A stretch of 64,000 bases of DNA from an uncultured Clostridia bacterium. GTDB taxonomy: Bacteria > Bacillota > Clostridia > UBA1381. How positions within the stretch are numbered: the stretch's first letter is position 1; each line of letters opens with the position of its first letter. Under the pieces are notes generated by a model. It searched no databases and was not told the origin of the DNA. It saw nothing but the letters and a program-made list of their open reading frames with translations. Below are positions 39,731-48,407 of this stretch, piece by piece. The DNA lies in NCBI GenBank assembly GCA_934501535.1, contig CAKSUM010000004.1:72610-136609 (forward strand), read 5' to 3'. The translations under genes and the position numbers were made by a program.

Positions 39731-40105
39731 CGCGGGTAAAATACATCGCATCTCACCCTTTTTCGCTCGGGGCGGTACCTGCGTACAGCACCCTCGCTGC
39801 AAAAGGGCAATCTGCTCGCATTTTCACCGCGTCAGGTTGGAGTGGGGGTAAAATATGTCGCATCCCACCCTTTTTCGCTCGGGGCGGTACCTGCGTACAG
39901 CACCCTCGCTGCAAAAGGGCAATCTGCTCGCATTTTCACCGCGTCAGAATGGAGTGGGTAAAATACGTCGCACCGTACCCTTTTTCACTCGGGGCGGTAT
40001 CGGTGTACAGCACCTTCGCTGCAAATAGGCAGCCTGCTCGAATTTTCACCGTGCCGTATTGGTGGGGTAAAATACGTCGCACCGGGTAGGTGCAAAAAAC
40101 AAAAG
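39727..40105. repeat. Tandem hairpin-repeat array B (three units plus a fragment)
   Basis: GGTACC/GGTATC landmarks at 39774, 39886 and 39996 give periods of 112 and 110; a fourth unit is cut to its first 40 bases (40063-40100). The core CACCC-TTTTTCGCTCGGGGCGGTACC...GCACCCTCGCTGCAAAAGGG is nearly identical to array A. Outer arms of unit 1: CTGACGCGGGTAAAAT (39727-39742, containing the transporter stop) and ATTTTCACCGCGTCAG (39820-39835), 14 of 16 paired. The arm sequence differs from that of array A and matches the local gene instead. No gene is present; ORFs here are repeat products. Confidence 0.85.
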
Positions 40106-40114
40106 ATAAACAGC

Positions 40115-40139
40115 TGACCGTACAGAGATTGTGCGGTCA
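40115..40139. other. Ten-base-stem hairpin without T run
   Basis: TGACCGTACA (40115-40124), five-base loop, TGTGCGGTCA (40130-40139), with one G-T pair. It lies between repeat array B and the nfeD promoter and could be a weak terminator for transcripts leaving the array. Confidence 0.45.
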
Positions 40140-40176
40140 TTCTGATTTCAAGAAAATAATTTGGATATAATTTCTG

Positions 40177-40205
40177 TTGCATTTTTTGAAATGCTGTGAT
40201 ACAAT
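40177..40205 (+). promoter_or_regulatory. Promoter of nfeD-SPFH-mrp
   Basis: TTGCAT (40177-40182), 17-base spacer containing TGTGA, TACAAT (40200-40205). Confidence 0.75.
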
Positions 40206-40235
40206 GTAAGCATAAGAGGAAAGGAAGTGACGCAT

Positions 40236-40670
40236 GTGAGTATTTTATGGCTGACCGCGGTTATAATTTTCGGCGCGGCGGAAGCGGTGACGGTGCAGCT
40301 TGTATCGATATGGCTTGCGGGCGGTGCCGTATGTGCGCTGATTTCTTCACTGTGCGGCGCAAATGAGGTGACGCAGGCGATTATTTTTGTCGCGGCGTCA
40401 GCGCTATTGCTGATTTTCACGCGGCCGGCGGTGAAACGTCTTACAAAAGACAAAAAAATTGCCACGAATACCGACAGTCTTATCGGCAAAACTGCGGTAA
40501 TCACGCGCGCTGTTGACCCGATAAACGGCGGCGAGGCAAAGGCTGACGGAAAATTCTGGACGGTATGTTCGGCGCATGGGGTAAAAATAGACGAGGGCAC
40601 CGTTGTGAAAATAGAAAGAATAGAGGGTGTCAGGCTGATTGTTGCCGAGCTGCAAACAGCAGAGAAATAA
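40236..40670 (+). CDS. NfeD-like membrane protein (short form)
   Basis: 144 residues from GTG 40236, nine bases after AAGGAA; a GTG at 40227 is an alternative. Two or three N-terminal membrane helices (WLTAVIIFGAAEAVTVQLVSIWLAGGAVCALIS, split over residues 4-65) are followed by an OB-fold (about 80-140, LIGKTAVITRAVDP, KFWTVCSAHGVKIDEGTVVKI). This is the NfeD1b-type partner that sits beside SPFH proteins and binds them in membrane microdomains. The SPFH gene follows after 46 bases. Confidence 0.88.
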   Translation: MSILWLTAVIIFGAAEAVTVQLVSIWLAGGAVCALISSLCGANEVTQAIIFVAASALLLIFTRPAVKRLTKDKKIATNTDSLIGKTAVITRAVDPINGGEAKADGKFWTVCSAHGVKIDEGTVVKIERIEGVRLIVAELQTAEK

Positions 40671-40716
40671 TCGGAAAAATATGTTATTGCCGCGATTGCG
40701 GCGAAAGGAGATTAGT

Positions 40717-41598
40717 ATGGGATACGTATTGGTACTGTTGGTAATCATAATCATAGGAATTATCGCGAATATTAAAATTGTTCCGCAGGCGCACGCATAT
40801 ATCATCGAGCGTTTCGGCGGATACAGCGAAACATGGGGAGTAGGTCTGCACGTAAAAATTCCGTTCATCGAAAAAATCTCAAAAAAGGTGAGCTTAAAAG
40901 AGCATGTTGTGGATTTTCCGCCGCAGCCGGTTATCACAAAAGATAACGTTACCATGCAGATTGACACGGTAGTGTACTATCAGATTACCGACCCGAAAAT
41001 GTTTGCATACGGCGTTGAACGCCCCATGATGGCGATTGAAAACCTCACGGCAACCACGCTGCGTAATATCATCGGCGAAATGGAGCTGGACGAAACGCTG
41101 ACCTCGCGCGATATCGTAAACACGAAGATGCGTGCAATCCTGGACGAGGCGACCGACCCGTGGGGAATTAAAATCAACCGCGTGGAGCTGAAAAATATTA
41201 TTCCGCCGAGGGAAATACAGGACGCGATGGAGAAGCAGATGAAAGCGGAGCGTGAGCGCCGTGAGTCGATTTTAAGAGCCGAGGGTGAGAAAAAGGCGGC
41301 GGTTCTTATGGCGGAGGGTGAAAAAGAGTCCGCGATTTTAAGGGCCGAGGCGAAAAAACAGGCGGCAATAAAAGAGGCGGAAGGTCAGGCAGAGGCGATA
41401 GTGCGCGTTCAGACGGCGGTTGCCGAGGGTATCAGAAGAATTAACGAGGCAAATCCGGGCGACGCGTATATTGCGATGAAGTCGCTGGAAAGCTTTGAAA
41501 AGGCTGCGGACGGCAAGGCGACAAAGATAATAATTCCGTCGCAGATACAGGGCGTTGCAGGTCTTGCAACGGCGGTTAAGGAGCTTATAAAGGAATAA
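40717..41598 (+). CDS. SPFH/stomatin-like protein (paraslipin, QmcA-type)
   Basis: 293 residues from ATG 40717 after AAAGGAG; 26 upstream codons are not used. Residues 1-20 form a membrane anchor, then the SPFH domain (VPQAHAYIIERFGGYSETW, ITKDNVTMQIDTVVYYQITDP, TLRNIIGEMELDETLTSRD) and a coiled coil (about 185-250, AEGEKKAAVLMAEGEKESA). Such proteins oligomerise into rings in the membrane and organise protease or microdomain functions with NfeD. Pairing with the NfeD gene upstream supports this. Confidence 0.93.
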   Translation: MGYVLVLLVIIIIGIIANIKIVPQAHAYIIERFGGYSETWGVGLHVKIPFIEKISKKVSLKEHVVDFPPQPVITKDNVTMQIDTVVYYQITDPKMFAYGVERPMMAIENLTATTLRNIIGEMELDETLTSRDIVNTKMRAILDEATDPWGIKINRVELKNIIPPREIQDAMEKQMKAERERRESILRAEGEKKAAVLMAEGEKESAILRAEAKKQAAIKEAEGQAEAIVRVQTAVAEGIRRINEANPGDAYIAMKSLESFEKAADGKATKIIIPSQIQGVAGLATAVKELIKE

Positions 41599-41612
41599 AA
41601 GGAGAAAAAAAC

Positions 41613-42437
41613 ATGAGTGAAGAATGCAGTCATAACTGTTCGGAGTGCGGCGCAAGCTGCAGCGAGAGAACTCCGGAGAGTTTTATAGAAAAACCAAATG
41701 AACTTTCGAGCATAAAAAAAGTAATCGGCGTAGTCAGCGGTAAAGGAGGCGTGGGCAAATCGCTTGTAACCTCGATGCTGGCGGTGCTGATGCAGCGCAG
41801 GGGCTATAATGCCGCCGTTCTTGACGCGGACATCACAGGCCCGTCAATACCGAAAGCTTTCGGCTTAAAGGAGAAAGCAACCGGAAATGATGACGGTCTG
41901 TTCCCGGTAAACAGCAAAACCGGCGTGCAGATAATGTCGGTAAACCTGCTGCTCGAAAACGAAAATGACCCGGTTGTATGGCGCGGCCCGGTGATTGCCG
42001 GAACGGTAAAGCAATTCTGGACGGAGGTCATCTGGAAAGACGTTGACTATATGTTCGTAGATATGCCGCCCGGAACGGGTGACGTACCGCTGACAGTGTT
42101 CCAGTCGCTGCCGCTTGACGGAATAATCGTGGTAACATCGCCGCAGGAGCTTGTCGGCATGATTGTGGAAAAAGCGGTAAAAATGGCGGAAATGCTCAAT
42201 GTTCCCGTGCTGGGATTTGTCGAGAACATGTCATATTTTGAGTGTCCCTCGTGCCATGATAAGCATTATATCTACGGCAAGAGTCATATCGATGAGCTGG
42301 CGAAACAGTATAATGTTGATACGGTTGCAAAACTCCCGATAAACCCGAAGCTTGCGTCAGCGTGTGACAGCGGCATGATTGAGCTGTTTGACGGAAACTG
42401 GCTTGACGCTGCGGCGGACAAGATAGAAAAGCTGTAA
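41613..42437 (+). CDS. Mrp/ApbC-family iron-sulfur carrier ATPase
   Basis: 274 residues from ATG 41613 after AAGGAG. The N-terminus carries CSHNCSECGASC, a Cys-rich site like that of Nbp35-type proteins. Then the deviant Walker A GKGGVGKSLVTS, DADITGPSIP, and DMPPGTGDVPLTV. Near the C-terminus FECPSCHDKH holds the CxxC that binds the transferable 4Fe-4S cluster. It delivers clusters to apoproteins. Located 14 bases after the SPFH gene, followed by a terminator. Together with the feo genes it gives the region an iron theme. Confidence 0.93.
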   Translation: MSEECSHNCSECGASCSERTPESFIEKPNELSSIKKVIGVVSGKGGVGKSLVTSMLAVLMQRRGYNAAVLDADITGPSIPKAFGLKEKATGNDDGLFPVNSKTGVQIMSVNLLLENENDPVVWRGPVIAGTVKQFWTEVIWKDVDYMFVDMPPGTGDVPLTVFQSLPLDGIIVVTSPQELVGMIVEKAVKMAEMLNVPVLGFVENMSYFECPSCHDKHYIYGKSHIDELAKQYNVDTVAKLPINPKLASACDSGMIELFDGNWLDAAADKIEKL

Positions 42438-42442
42438 TGAAA

Positions 42443-42483
42443 TATGCCCGGCGGTGCGAAAATTGTGCCGTTCGGGCATTTTT
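42443..42483 (+). terminator. Terminator of nfeD-SPFH-mrp
   Basis: TGCCCG (42445-42450) pairs with CGGGCA (42473-42478), with an inner CGGTGC/GTGCCG pairing; TTTTT follows. Confidence 0.82.
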
Positions 42484-42548
42484 GCGTGATAGAGCGCGCC
42501 GCTTTGATGTCATGAGCGTTTACTGCCGCAATTTATCGGACGGATATA

Positions 42549-42577
42549 TTGACAACGTACGCAAACAGTGATATAAT
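42549..42577 (+). promoter_or_regulatory. Promoter of the PspC-like gene
   Basis: TTGACA (42549-42554), 17-base spacer, TATAAT (42572-42577), a perfect consensus. Confidence 0.88.
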
Positions 42578-42631
42578 TTTAGTAATTGTTATTTTAAGGA
42601 ACGGGTTGAACTTGAAGGAGGAACGGCGGAT

Positions 42632-42820
42632 ATGAAAAAGCTGTATAAATCACGGACGGACAGGAAAATAGCCGGTGTATGCGGCGGAATTGCGGAATAT
42701 CTGGACGTTGACTCCACGATAATACGTCTTGTGTGGGTAATTCTGATCGGGTGTTTCGGCACGGGGCTGCTTGCATACATACTTGCGGCGCTGATAATGC
42801 CGGAGGACACGCGGTATTAA
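42632..42820 (+). CDS. PspC-domain membrane protein (62 aa)
   Basis: Starts at ATG 42632 after GGAGG. The whole protein is one PspC domain: LYKSRTDRKIAGVCGGIAEYLDVDSTIIRLVWV, of which KIAGVCGGIAEYLDVD is the signature, then a second hydrophobic segment ending in IMPED. PspC proteins take part in envelope stress responses in proteobacteria; short stand-alone forms are common in Bacillota and mostly uncharacterised. Single gene with a consensus promoter. Confidence 0.92.
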   Translation: MKKLYKSRTDRKIAGVCGGIAEYLDVDSTIIRLVWVILIGCFGTGLLAYILAALIMPEDTRY

Positions 42821-42924
42821 CGTGAAAAAATATGTGCCGTGAATAACGGACGTGTACCAGGGTGCCTCGCGTGATTTTTGCGCGAATTGCCGCGGAATAT
42901 GTCTGTTATTTTTGTGATAAAAAA

Positions 42925-42960
42925 GGGCTGCAGCAAAGTGTTTTCACTCTGCCGCAGCCC
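42925..42960 (-). terminator. Long-stem terminator serving the minus-strand operon
   Basis: GGGCTGC...AGTG-TTTT-CACT...GCAGCCC forms a near-continuous stem. The minus strand then reads TTTTTTATC, so it likely ends the pth-mfd-prsA-small ORF transcript; on the plus strand TTTT follows. Confidence 0.78.
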
Positions 42961-43020
42961 TTTTACGTCTGTGTTGGTGTACATTTCCGACTGTTTTGCT
43001 TTATTATACTAAATATCATA

Positions 43021-43200
43021 TCAGCTTTCAACTACTTCAAAAAATTTTATAGGATATAAATAACCTTGTATTTCTTGAGTTTCATCATATCCTACTTCAT
43101 CGATTACCCTGTAAAAACCTTCTTCTTCACCTAAACACTCGTAAATTTTGTTGTTTATGAGCATAAGCGGTTCAGATTCACCAATATATTTAACTTTCAT
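43021..43200 (-). CDS. Short AT-rich conserved hypothetical protein (59 aa)
   Basis: ATG at 43200 after AGGAAAAG; stop TGA at 43023-43021. The product begins MKVKYIGESEPLMLINNKIYECLGEEEGFYR, quoted here only as KYIGESEPLMLINNKIYE, and ends QGYLYPIKFFEVVES, a pattern I recall from many short SH3-like hypothetical proteins of Clostridia. It is richer in AT than its neighbours. Located 57 bases downstream of the prsA-like gene on the same strand and upstream of the long terminator. Function unknown. Confidence 0.7.
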   Translation of the reverse strand: MKVKYIGESEPLMLINNKIYECLGEEEGFYRVIDEVGYDETQEIQGYLYPIKFFEVVES

Positions 43201-43257
43201 TTTAACTTTTCCTGCTTCCTCGCACTCAAACCAATTCAGTTTCTGCGCCGTTTGACG

Positions 43258-44235
43258 CTATTTAATATCCTTGAGTATATCCTCGTTTCGAGTGACGGTA
43301 TAGCCGTACTCTTTTTCCCATTCGGCAAGACGTTCATCGGTAAGCGCGCGTATAATTTCATTTTCAAGCTTGTCGCGCACATCTGCCAGTTCAAGCGGCA
43401 GCCGCTTTATAATGTGGTATCCGAAGTCTGATTTGCAGAAAGTCACATCGCCCGGTGCGATCGCGTCAACCGCCTGTTCAAATTCGGAAACCATCTCGCC
43501 CGACCCGAAAACATATCCGTTCGGATTGGCGGACAGCCCCGGATCCTGGGAAAATTCGTTCATAAGCGCGTCAAAATCCTCACCGTTTTTCACGCGTGCG
43601 TAAACCGCGTCCGCCTGCTCCTTCGCCTTTTGCTGCTCCTCCTCGGAAAGCGGCTGACGTGTGGCGGAATCCACGGTCAGAAACAGGATATGCTTTGCCT
43701 TTCTGTACTCGGAGTTCACCTCCGGGGACTCAAACCGCGTTTTCAGCATCTCATCGGTTATCGGCGTATCTTCTTTTATCACATCGCCGATTTTGCTGTA
43801 ATACACGGTTGATTCGCACATCATGTCGGTAAAGCTGTCGGTAATGCCGTTTTCTTTTAAGAATGTTTTGTATCCGCTTTTGCCGCCGTTATTTGCGATT
43901 ACCTGTTCTTTCATTTTCTTAACCGACGCCTTGTCCTCGTCGGTCAGTTCAATCCCGGCGAGCTTCGCAAGGTCGCGGTATTCCACATTTTTCACGGCAA
44001 TGTCGAGCGCGCGCTGCTTTGCTGCGTCGATTGCCTTTTTGCCCTCGATTTCCTTGGTTTCCCAGTCCTCGTCGGTCTGTATATCCGTGCCCTTCATCTG
44101 ACTTTTGATTGATGATAAATAAAAATTAAATTCACCCTCGGTTATTTTGGTTTTCCCCGCCGTGGCGACAATTTTTCCGCCCGTACATGAGGTAAGCATC
44201 AGAACCGAAAGTGCCAATGCCAAAAATTTTTTCAT
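43258..44235 (-). CDS. PrsA-like lipoprotein foldase (parvulin-type peptidyl-prolyl isomerase)
   Basis: 325 residues from ATG 44235 after GAGGTG. Signal peptide with lipobox LMLTSC, so it is lipid-anchored outside the membrane. A SurA-like N-terminal helical domain (about 30-170) is followed by a parvulin domain (about 185-285: KAKHILFLTVDS, ARVKNGEDFDALMNEFSQDP, GYVFGSGEMVSEFEQAV, KSDFGYHIIKRL). It helps exported proteins fold. It lies 30 bases after mfd, the usual place in the pth-mfd-prsA arrangement. Confidence 0.93.
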   Translation of the reverse strand: MKKFLALALSVLMLTSCTGGKIVATAGKTKITEGEFNFYLSSIKSQMKGTDIQTDEDWETKEIEGKKAIDAAKQRALDIAVKNVEYRDLAKLAGIELTDEDKASVKKMKEQVIANNGGKSGYKTFLKENGITDSFTDMMCESTVYYSKIGDVIKEDTPITDEMLKTRFESPEVNSEYRKAKHILFLTVDSATRQPLSEEEQQKAKEQADAVYARVKNGEDFDALMNEFSQDPGLSANPNGYVFGSGEMVSEFEQAVDAIAPGDVTFCKSDFGYHIIKRLPLELADVRDKLENEIIRALTDERLAEWEKEYGYTVTRNEDILKDIK

Positions 44236-44265
44236 ACCGTACACCTCGCTCAGATATATTATACA

Positions 44266-47200
44266 TTATTTATCGCCGGTATGCAATTCATTTAGCTGCT
44301 GTAATAAAAATTTAATATTGGGCAGCAGCTTTTTTGCGTCGGCTATCCGATACCTGAACGTGGGTTTTGCCTGCGCCGCAATGACGATGTCCCTCGGATA
44401 ATTCTCTACTATAAACTGCACGTATTCCGGGCGAAACAGGTTTTCGGAAAATTCAAGGTTTACGGCGCCGTTTTTCTGTACTACGCCGGTAATACCGATG
44501 TTGTGCGCAAGCGCCTTTATCTGCGCGATGTCCAGAAGATTTGCAACCGAACCGGGAATGTCGCCGAACCGGTCGATAAGTTCATCGGTGATTTCCGACG
44601 CGTCATCCTCGTTTTCGATTGACGCAATGCACTTGTATATGTCGATGCGGACGCTGTTGCTGCGGATATAGCGTTCGGGGATAAAAGCGTCGGCGGTTAA
44701 ATCGACCGAAGTGGTGAAATCCTCTTCTGCGGTATCCTGTCCGCGAAGCTCGCGTATGCTGTCGGCAAGGATTTTGCAGTACATATCGTAGCCGACCGAG
44801 TCGATGTGCCCATGCTGCTGTGCGCCGAGAATATCGCCTGCGCCGCGGATTTCCAAATCTCGCATGGCTATTTTAAAGCCCGAGCCGAACTCCGTAAACT
44901 CGCGTATTGCCGAAAGGCGCTTTTCCGCGGTTTCGGATAGAATACCGTCGCGGCGGTAGGTCAGGTATGCGTACGCGCTGCGTGATGAGCGCCCGACTCT
45001 GCCGCGCAGCTGATACAGCTGTGCCAGCCCCATTTTATCGGCGTTTTCGATAATTATGGTGTTCGCGTTCGGAATGTCAAGCCCGGTTTCGATTATGGTT
45101 GTGCAGACAAGTATGTCGGTTCTGCCGTTGACCATGTCGAACATAATGTCCTCAAGTTCGTCTTCTTTCATTTTTCCGTGACCTACGGCAACGTTTGCCT
45201 CGGGAAGCATAGCTTTAATCTGTTCCGCCACGCGGTAAATCCCGGAAACGCGGTTGTAAAGATAAAAAACCTGTCCTCCGCGCGACAGCTCCTTTCTCAT
45301 GGCGTCCGCCAGAATGTTCGGGTCATGCTCCAGAACGTAGGTCGAAACGGGGTAACGGTTTTCGGGCGGCGTTTCCAGGAGGCTCATATCGCGCACCGAT
45401 ACCATTGCCATGTGCAGCGTCCGCGGAATGGGGGTTGCGCTCATGGAAAGTACGTCCACGTTTTTTTTCAGCTCTTTTAAGCGCTCCTTGTGCGCCACGC
45501 CGAAACGCTGCTCCTCGTCGATAATCAAAAGCCCCAAATCCTTGAAAATAACGTCCTTGCTTAAAAGCCGGTGGGTGCCGATAATGACGTCAATTTCACC
45601 GGTTTTCAGCTTTTTTATAATCTGCGCCTGCTGTGCCGCGGTGCGGAAACGCGACAGCATTTCCACCCTGACGGGGAAATTTTTCATGCGGTTTAAAAAG
45701 GTTTCGTGGTGCTGCATTGCGAGGATGGTTGTGGGGCAGAGATATGCCACCTGCTTTGAATCCATCACCGCTTTGAAGGCGGCACGCAGCGCAACCTCGG
45801 TTTTGCCGTAGCCGACGTCACCGCATAAAAGGCGGTCCATGGGGCGCGGACTTTCCATATCGTGCTTGACCTCCTCGATGGAGCGCAGCTGGTCCTCGGT
45901 TTCCTGATAGGGAAATGCGTCCTCAAAGTCGCGCTGCCACGGCGTGTCGGGGGAATATTGGTATCCCTTGGTGTGTTCGCGCTCGGCGTAAAGCGTCGCA
46001 AGCTGCTTTGCCATGTCGCGCGTTGAGGCTCGCACACGCTGCTTTGCCTTGTTCCATTCGGTGCCGCCGAGCTTGTTGAGCCGCAGCTCCTTGTCGGAAC
46101 TGCCCGAGTATTTGTAAAGCATGTCAAGCTGGTCGACAGAAACATACAGACTGTCGGTGCCGCGGTACGCTATGTGCAGGTAATCCTTGGTAACGCCGTC
46201 CGAGGTTATTTTCTTTATGCCCAGATATTTTCCTATTCCGTGCGCACGGTGTACAACATAATCGCCGGGGCTGATGTCGGTGTATGATTTCAGGCGGTTT
46301 GCGTTTTCCAGCCTGCGCCGCGATTTTTTCTTCGCCGCGTCAAAAATTTCATGGTCGGAAATAAGCACAAATTTCAGCTCGGGATATTCAAAGCCCTTGC
46401 CCGTTTCGCCGCGCATTATTATAATTTCGCCCTTTTCAAAGTCGCCGGGGGTGTGCATATAACGGCAGGCAATGCCTTTGTCATTCAGCGTGCCGGCAAG
46501 ATTTTCGCCGCGCGAGCGGTTGGAGGCGAGCACGATTACCGTTGCGCCCTCCTTTTGCCGCTCGGCTAAGTCGCTGTATAGGTAGTCGATTTTCCCGTGC
46601 AGCGATACCGTTGTCTTGGTCGAAAAATTAAAGATTGATTTGTAGTTATAGGTAATCGACGAATGTGTGAGCGAATTGAGCGATACGAGCGGAAGCTTTT
46701 GCAGGCGTGCGGCGATGTCGGCGTAGCTTGCCCACATGTTTGCAAAATCGTGTGCGATAAGGTTCTTTGACGATAAATCTTCGATTATTTCGCCCTGCTC
46801 CCATTCAAAACTTTTTGCCCTTTCCGCGATGCGCTTGGGTTCAATCAGAAATATAAGCGAGTTTTCGTCATAGTAGTCGAGAAGCGTCGGGATTTCGTCG
46901 AAAATAATCCCGATATATTTGCATATTGAAGTCGGAATAATTCCATTTTTAAGATTGTCTATGTCATTTTCTATGTTTTCGATAAGTGCGCTTTGGTCGC
47001 TTTTCTTGCGCCTGAGCCTTTTGACCGTGTCGGAAAGTTTTTCGCACAGCACGTCGGTATCAAGCCCGGAAAGCTCGCTGCACGGGATAATCTGCGCCGA
47101 TGTAAGCGTGCCGACGGAACGCTGAGTCATGGCGTCAAACTCGCGGACAGAGTCAACCTGAATGTCAAAAAATTCAATACGCACGGGGTTTTCCACCCCG

Positions 47201-47730
47201 GGCGAAAAAATATCCAAAATGCCGCCGCGCATGGCAAACTGACCGCGCCCGGAAACCTCGTCCTCGCGGCTGTAGCCCATAGCGACAAGTTTTTCGCACA
47301 GCTCGTCGGGGTCATATTCGCCGTCCTGAACCAGATTGAGCGTGTTTTCTTTCATGATTTGCGGCGGCAGCGTGAACTGGAGCAGTCCCTCAAGCGAAGC
47401 TACCGTAATTCCGTTTTTCGCCGACAGAGCGCACAGCCGCTTGTGTTCGCTGTGACGGTCGCGCGCGTCAATGTCAAAAAAGAGGTATTCTTTTGACGGG
47501 AATACCTCTGCCGAATCGGTAAACAGCTGCATGTCGGACGCAAGCTGCGCCGCCTCCATGTCGCTGTAGGTGATGACAAGCGTTTTTTTGTCCTGTGCCG
47601 TTTCGCAGATAAAATGAGCCGTTGCCGAATCGACAATTCCGGCGACCGAAACAGGTGTTTCGCGGTTTTTAAGAGCAGCACAAAAGCCGGAATATTCCGA
47701 ATATCCCGACAATAAGCTTTTAAGATTCAT
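44266..47730 (-). CDS. mfd: Transcription-repair coupling factor
   Basis: 1154 residues from ATG 47730 after GGAGA, full length. N-terminal UvrB-like region (GIVDSATAHFICE, MRGGILDIFSPG), a CarD-like polymerase-binding domain (about 490-550, PGDYVVHRAHGIGKYLG), then the RecG-like translocase: Walker A GDVGYGKTEVALRAA, DEEQRFGV, SATPIPRTLHMA, and motif QLRGRVGRS, and the D7 regulatory domain. It removes RNA polymerase stalled at DNA lesions and recruits UvrA. Between pth (65 bases) and the prsA-like gene. Confidence 0.97.
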   Translation of the reverse strand: MNLKSLLSGYSEYSGFCAALKNRETPVSVAGIVDSATAHFICETAQDKKTLVITYSDMEAAQLASDMQLFTDSAEVFPSKEYLFFDIDARDRHSEHKRLCALSAKNGITVASLEGLLQFTLPPQIMKENTLNLVQDGEYDPDELCEKLVAMGYSREDEVSGRGQFAMRGGILDIFSPGVENPVRIEFFDIQVDSVREFDAMTQRSVGTLTSAQIIPCSELSGLDTDVLCEKLSDTVKRLRRKKSDQSALIENIENDIDNLKNGIIPTSICKYIGIIFDEIPTLLDYYDENSLIFLIEPKRIAERAKSFEWEQGEIIEDLSSKNLIAHDFANMWASYADIAARLQKLPLVSLNSLTHSSITYNYKSIFNFSTKTTVSLHGKIDYLYSDLAERQKEGATVIVLASNRSRGENLAGTLNDKGIACRYMHTPGDFEKGEIIIMRGETGKGFEYPELKFVLISDHEIFDAAKKKSRRRLENANRLKSYTDISPGDYVVHRAHGIGKYLGIKKITSDGVTKDYLHIAYRGTDSLYVSVDQLDMLYKYSGSSDKELRLNKLGGTEWNKAKQRVRASTRDMAKQLATLYAEREHTKGYQYSPDTPWQRDFEDAFPYQETEDQLRSIEEVKHDMESPRPMDRLLCGDVGYGKTEVALRAAFKAVMDSKQVAYLCPTTILAMQHHETFLNRMKNFPVRVEMLSRFRTAAQQAQIIKKLKTGEIDVIIGTHRLLSKDVIFKDLGLLIIDEEQRFGVAHKERLKELKKNVDVLSMSATPIPRTLHMAMVSVRDMSLLETPPENRYPVSTYVLEHDPNILADAMRKELSRGGQVFYLYNRVSGIYRVAEQIKAMLPEANVAVGHGKMKEDELEDIMFDMVNGRTDILVCTTIIETGLDIPNANTIIIENADKMGLAQLYQLRGRVGRSSRSAYAYLTYRRDGILSETAEKRLSAIREFTEFGSGFKIAMRDLEIRGAGDILGAQQHGHIDSVGYDMYCKILADSIRELRGQDTAEEDFTTSVDLTADAFIPERYIRSNSVRIDIYKCIASIENEDDASEITDELIDRFGDIPGSVANLLDIAQIKALAHNIGITGVVQKNGAVNLEFSENLFRPEYVQFIVENYPRDIVIAAQAKPTFRYRIADAKKLLPNIKFLLQQLNELHTGDK

Positions 47731-47795
47731 ACCATATCTCCATTCTGCCGCATGATAGGGCGCCGCCGCAAAATTTTGGCGGCACGGCGCCTTAA

Positions 47796-48359
47796 TCAGC
47801 CGTTATACTTGTTCATTGCGCTTTCCGTGCCGTTTTTTATAATTTCCTCGGCGGCTTTTTTTGCGCGGATAATGGATTCTTCAAGGACGGGGATTTCCTC
47901 CTTGGAAAATCTTGCAAGAACAAAATCCGCCAAATCGACTTTTTCGCGCACGGGGGAATCCACGCCTATGCGTATGCGCGGAAAATTGTCCGAGTTGAGG
48001 CGGTAAATTATTGACTTCAGACCGTTGTGACCGCCGGCGGAGCCTTTTGCGCGTATGCGGAGCCTGCCTGCGGCGAGGTTGATGTCATCATTGATTATGA
48101 TTATGTTTTCAACGGGGATTTTGTAAAATGCCGCGAAATCCTGTATGCTTTCGCCCGATAGGTTCATGAAGGTCTGGGGCTTGAGCAGGATTACTTTTTC
48201 GCCGCCGATTACGGTGTCGGCATACAGTCCCTTGAATTTAAGTTTTTTTACCTTTACATTATATTGATCCGCCATGTAATCTATTACTTCAAAGCCGATG
48301 TTGTGACGGGTCATGTCATATTGTCTGCCGGGGTTTCCCAGCCCTGCGATTAAATACAT
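47796..48359 (-). CDS. pth: Peptidyl-tRNA hydrolase
   Basis: 187 residues from ATG 48359 after GAGGAGAAAG. AGLGNPGRQYDMTRHNIGF holds the catalytic His (in TRHN), followed by KPQTFMNLSG, the active-site Asp in INDDINLAAGRLR, and KGSAGGHNGLKS. It recycles peptidyl-tRNA released during translation. First visible gene of the pth-mfd-prsA run; a 318-base repeat-rich gap separates it from the glmU-like gene upstream. Confidence 0.97.
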   Translation of the reverse strand: MYLIAGLGNPGRQYDMTRHNIGFEVIDYMADQYNVKVKKLKFKGLYADTVIGGEKVILLKPQTFMNLSGESIQDFAAFYKIPVENIIIINDDINLAAGRLRIRAKGSAGGHNGLKSIIYRLNSDNFPRIRIGVDSPVREKVDLADFVLARFSKEEIPVLEESIIRAKKAAEEIIKNGTESAMNKYNG

Positions 48360-48407
48360 TTCTTTCTCCTCTGCGCCGCGGAACAGCTGCGGCGTAAGCT
48401 TATTTCT

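Noticed and set aside
39721..40089. ORFs across repeat array B
   Set aside because: Same reason: translated copies of a structured DNA repeat beginning inside the transporter stop region.
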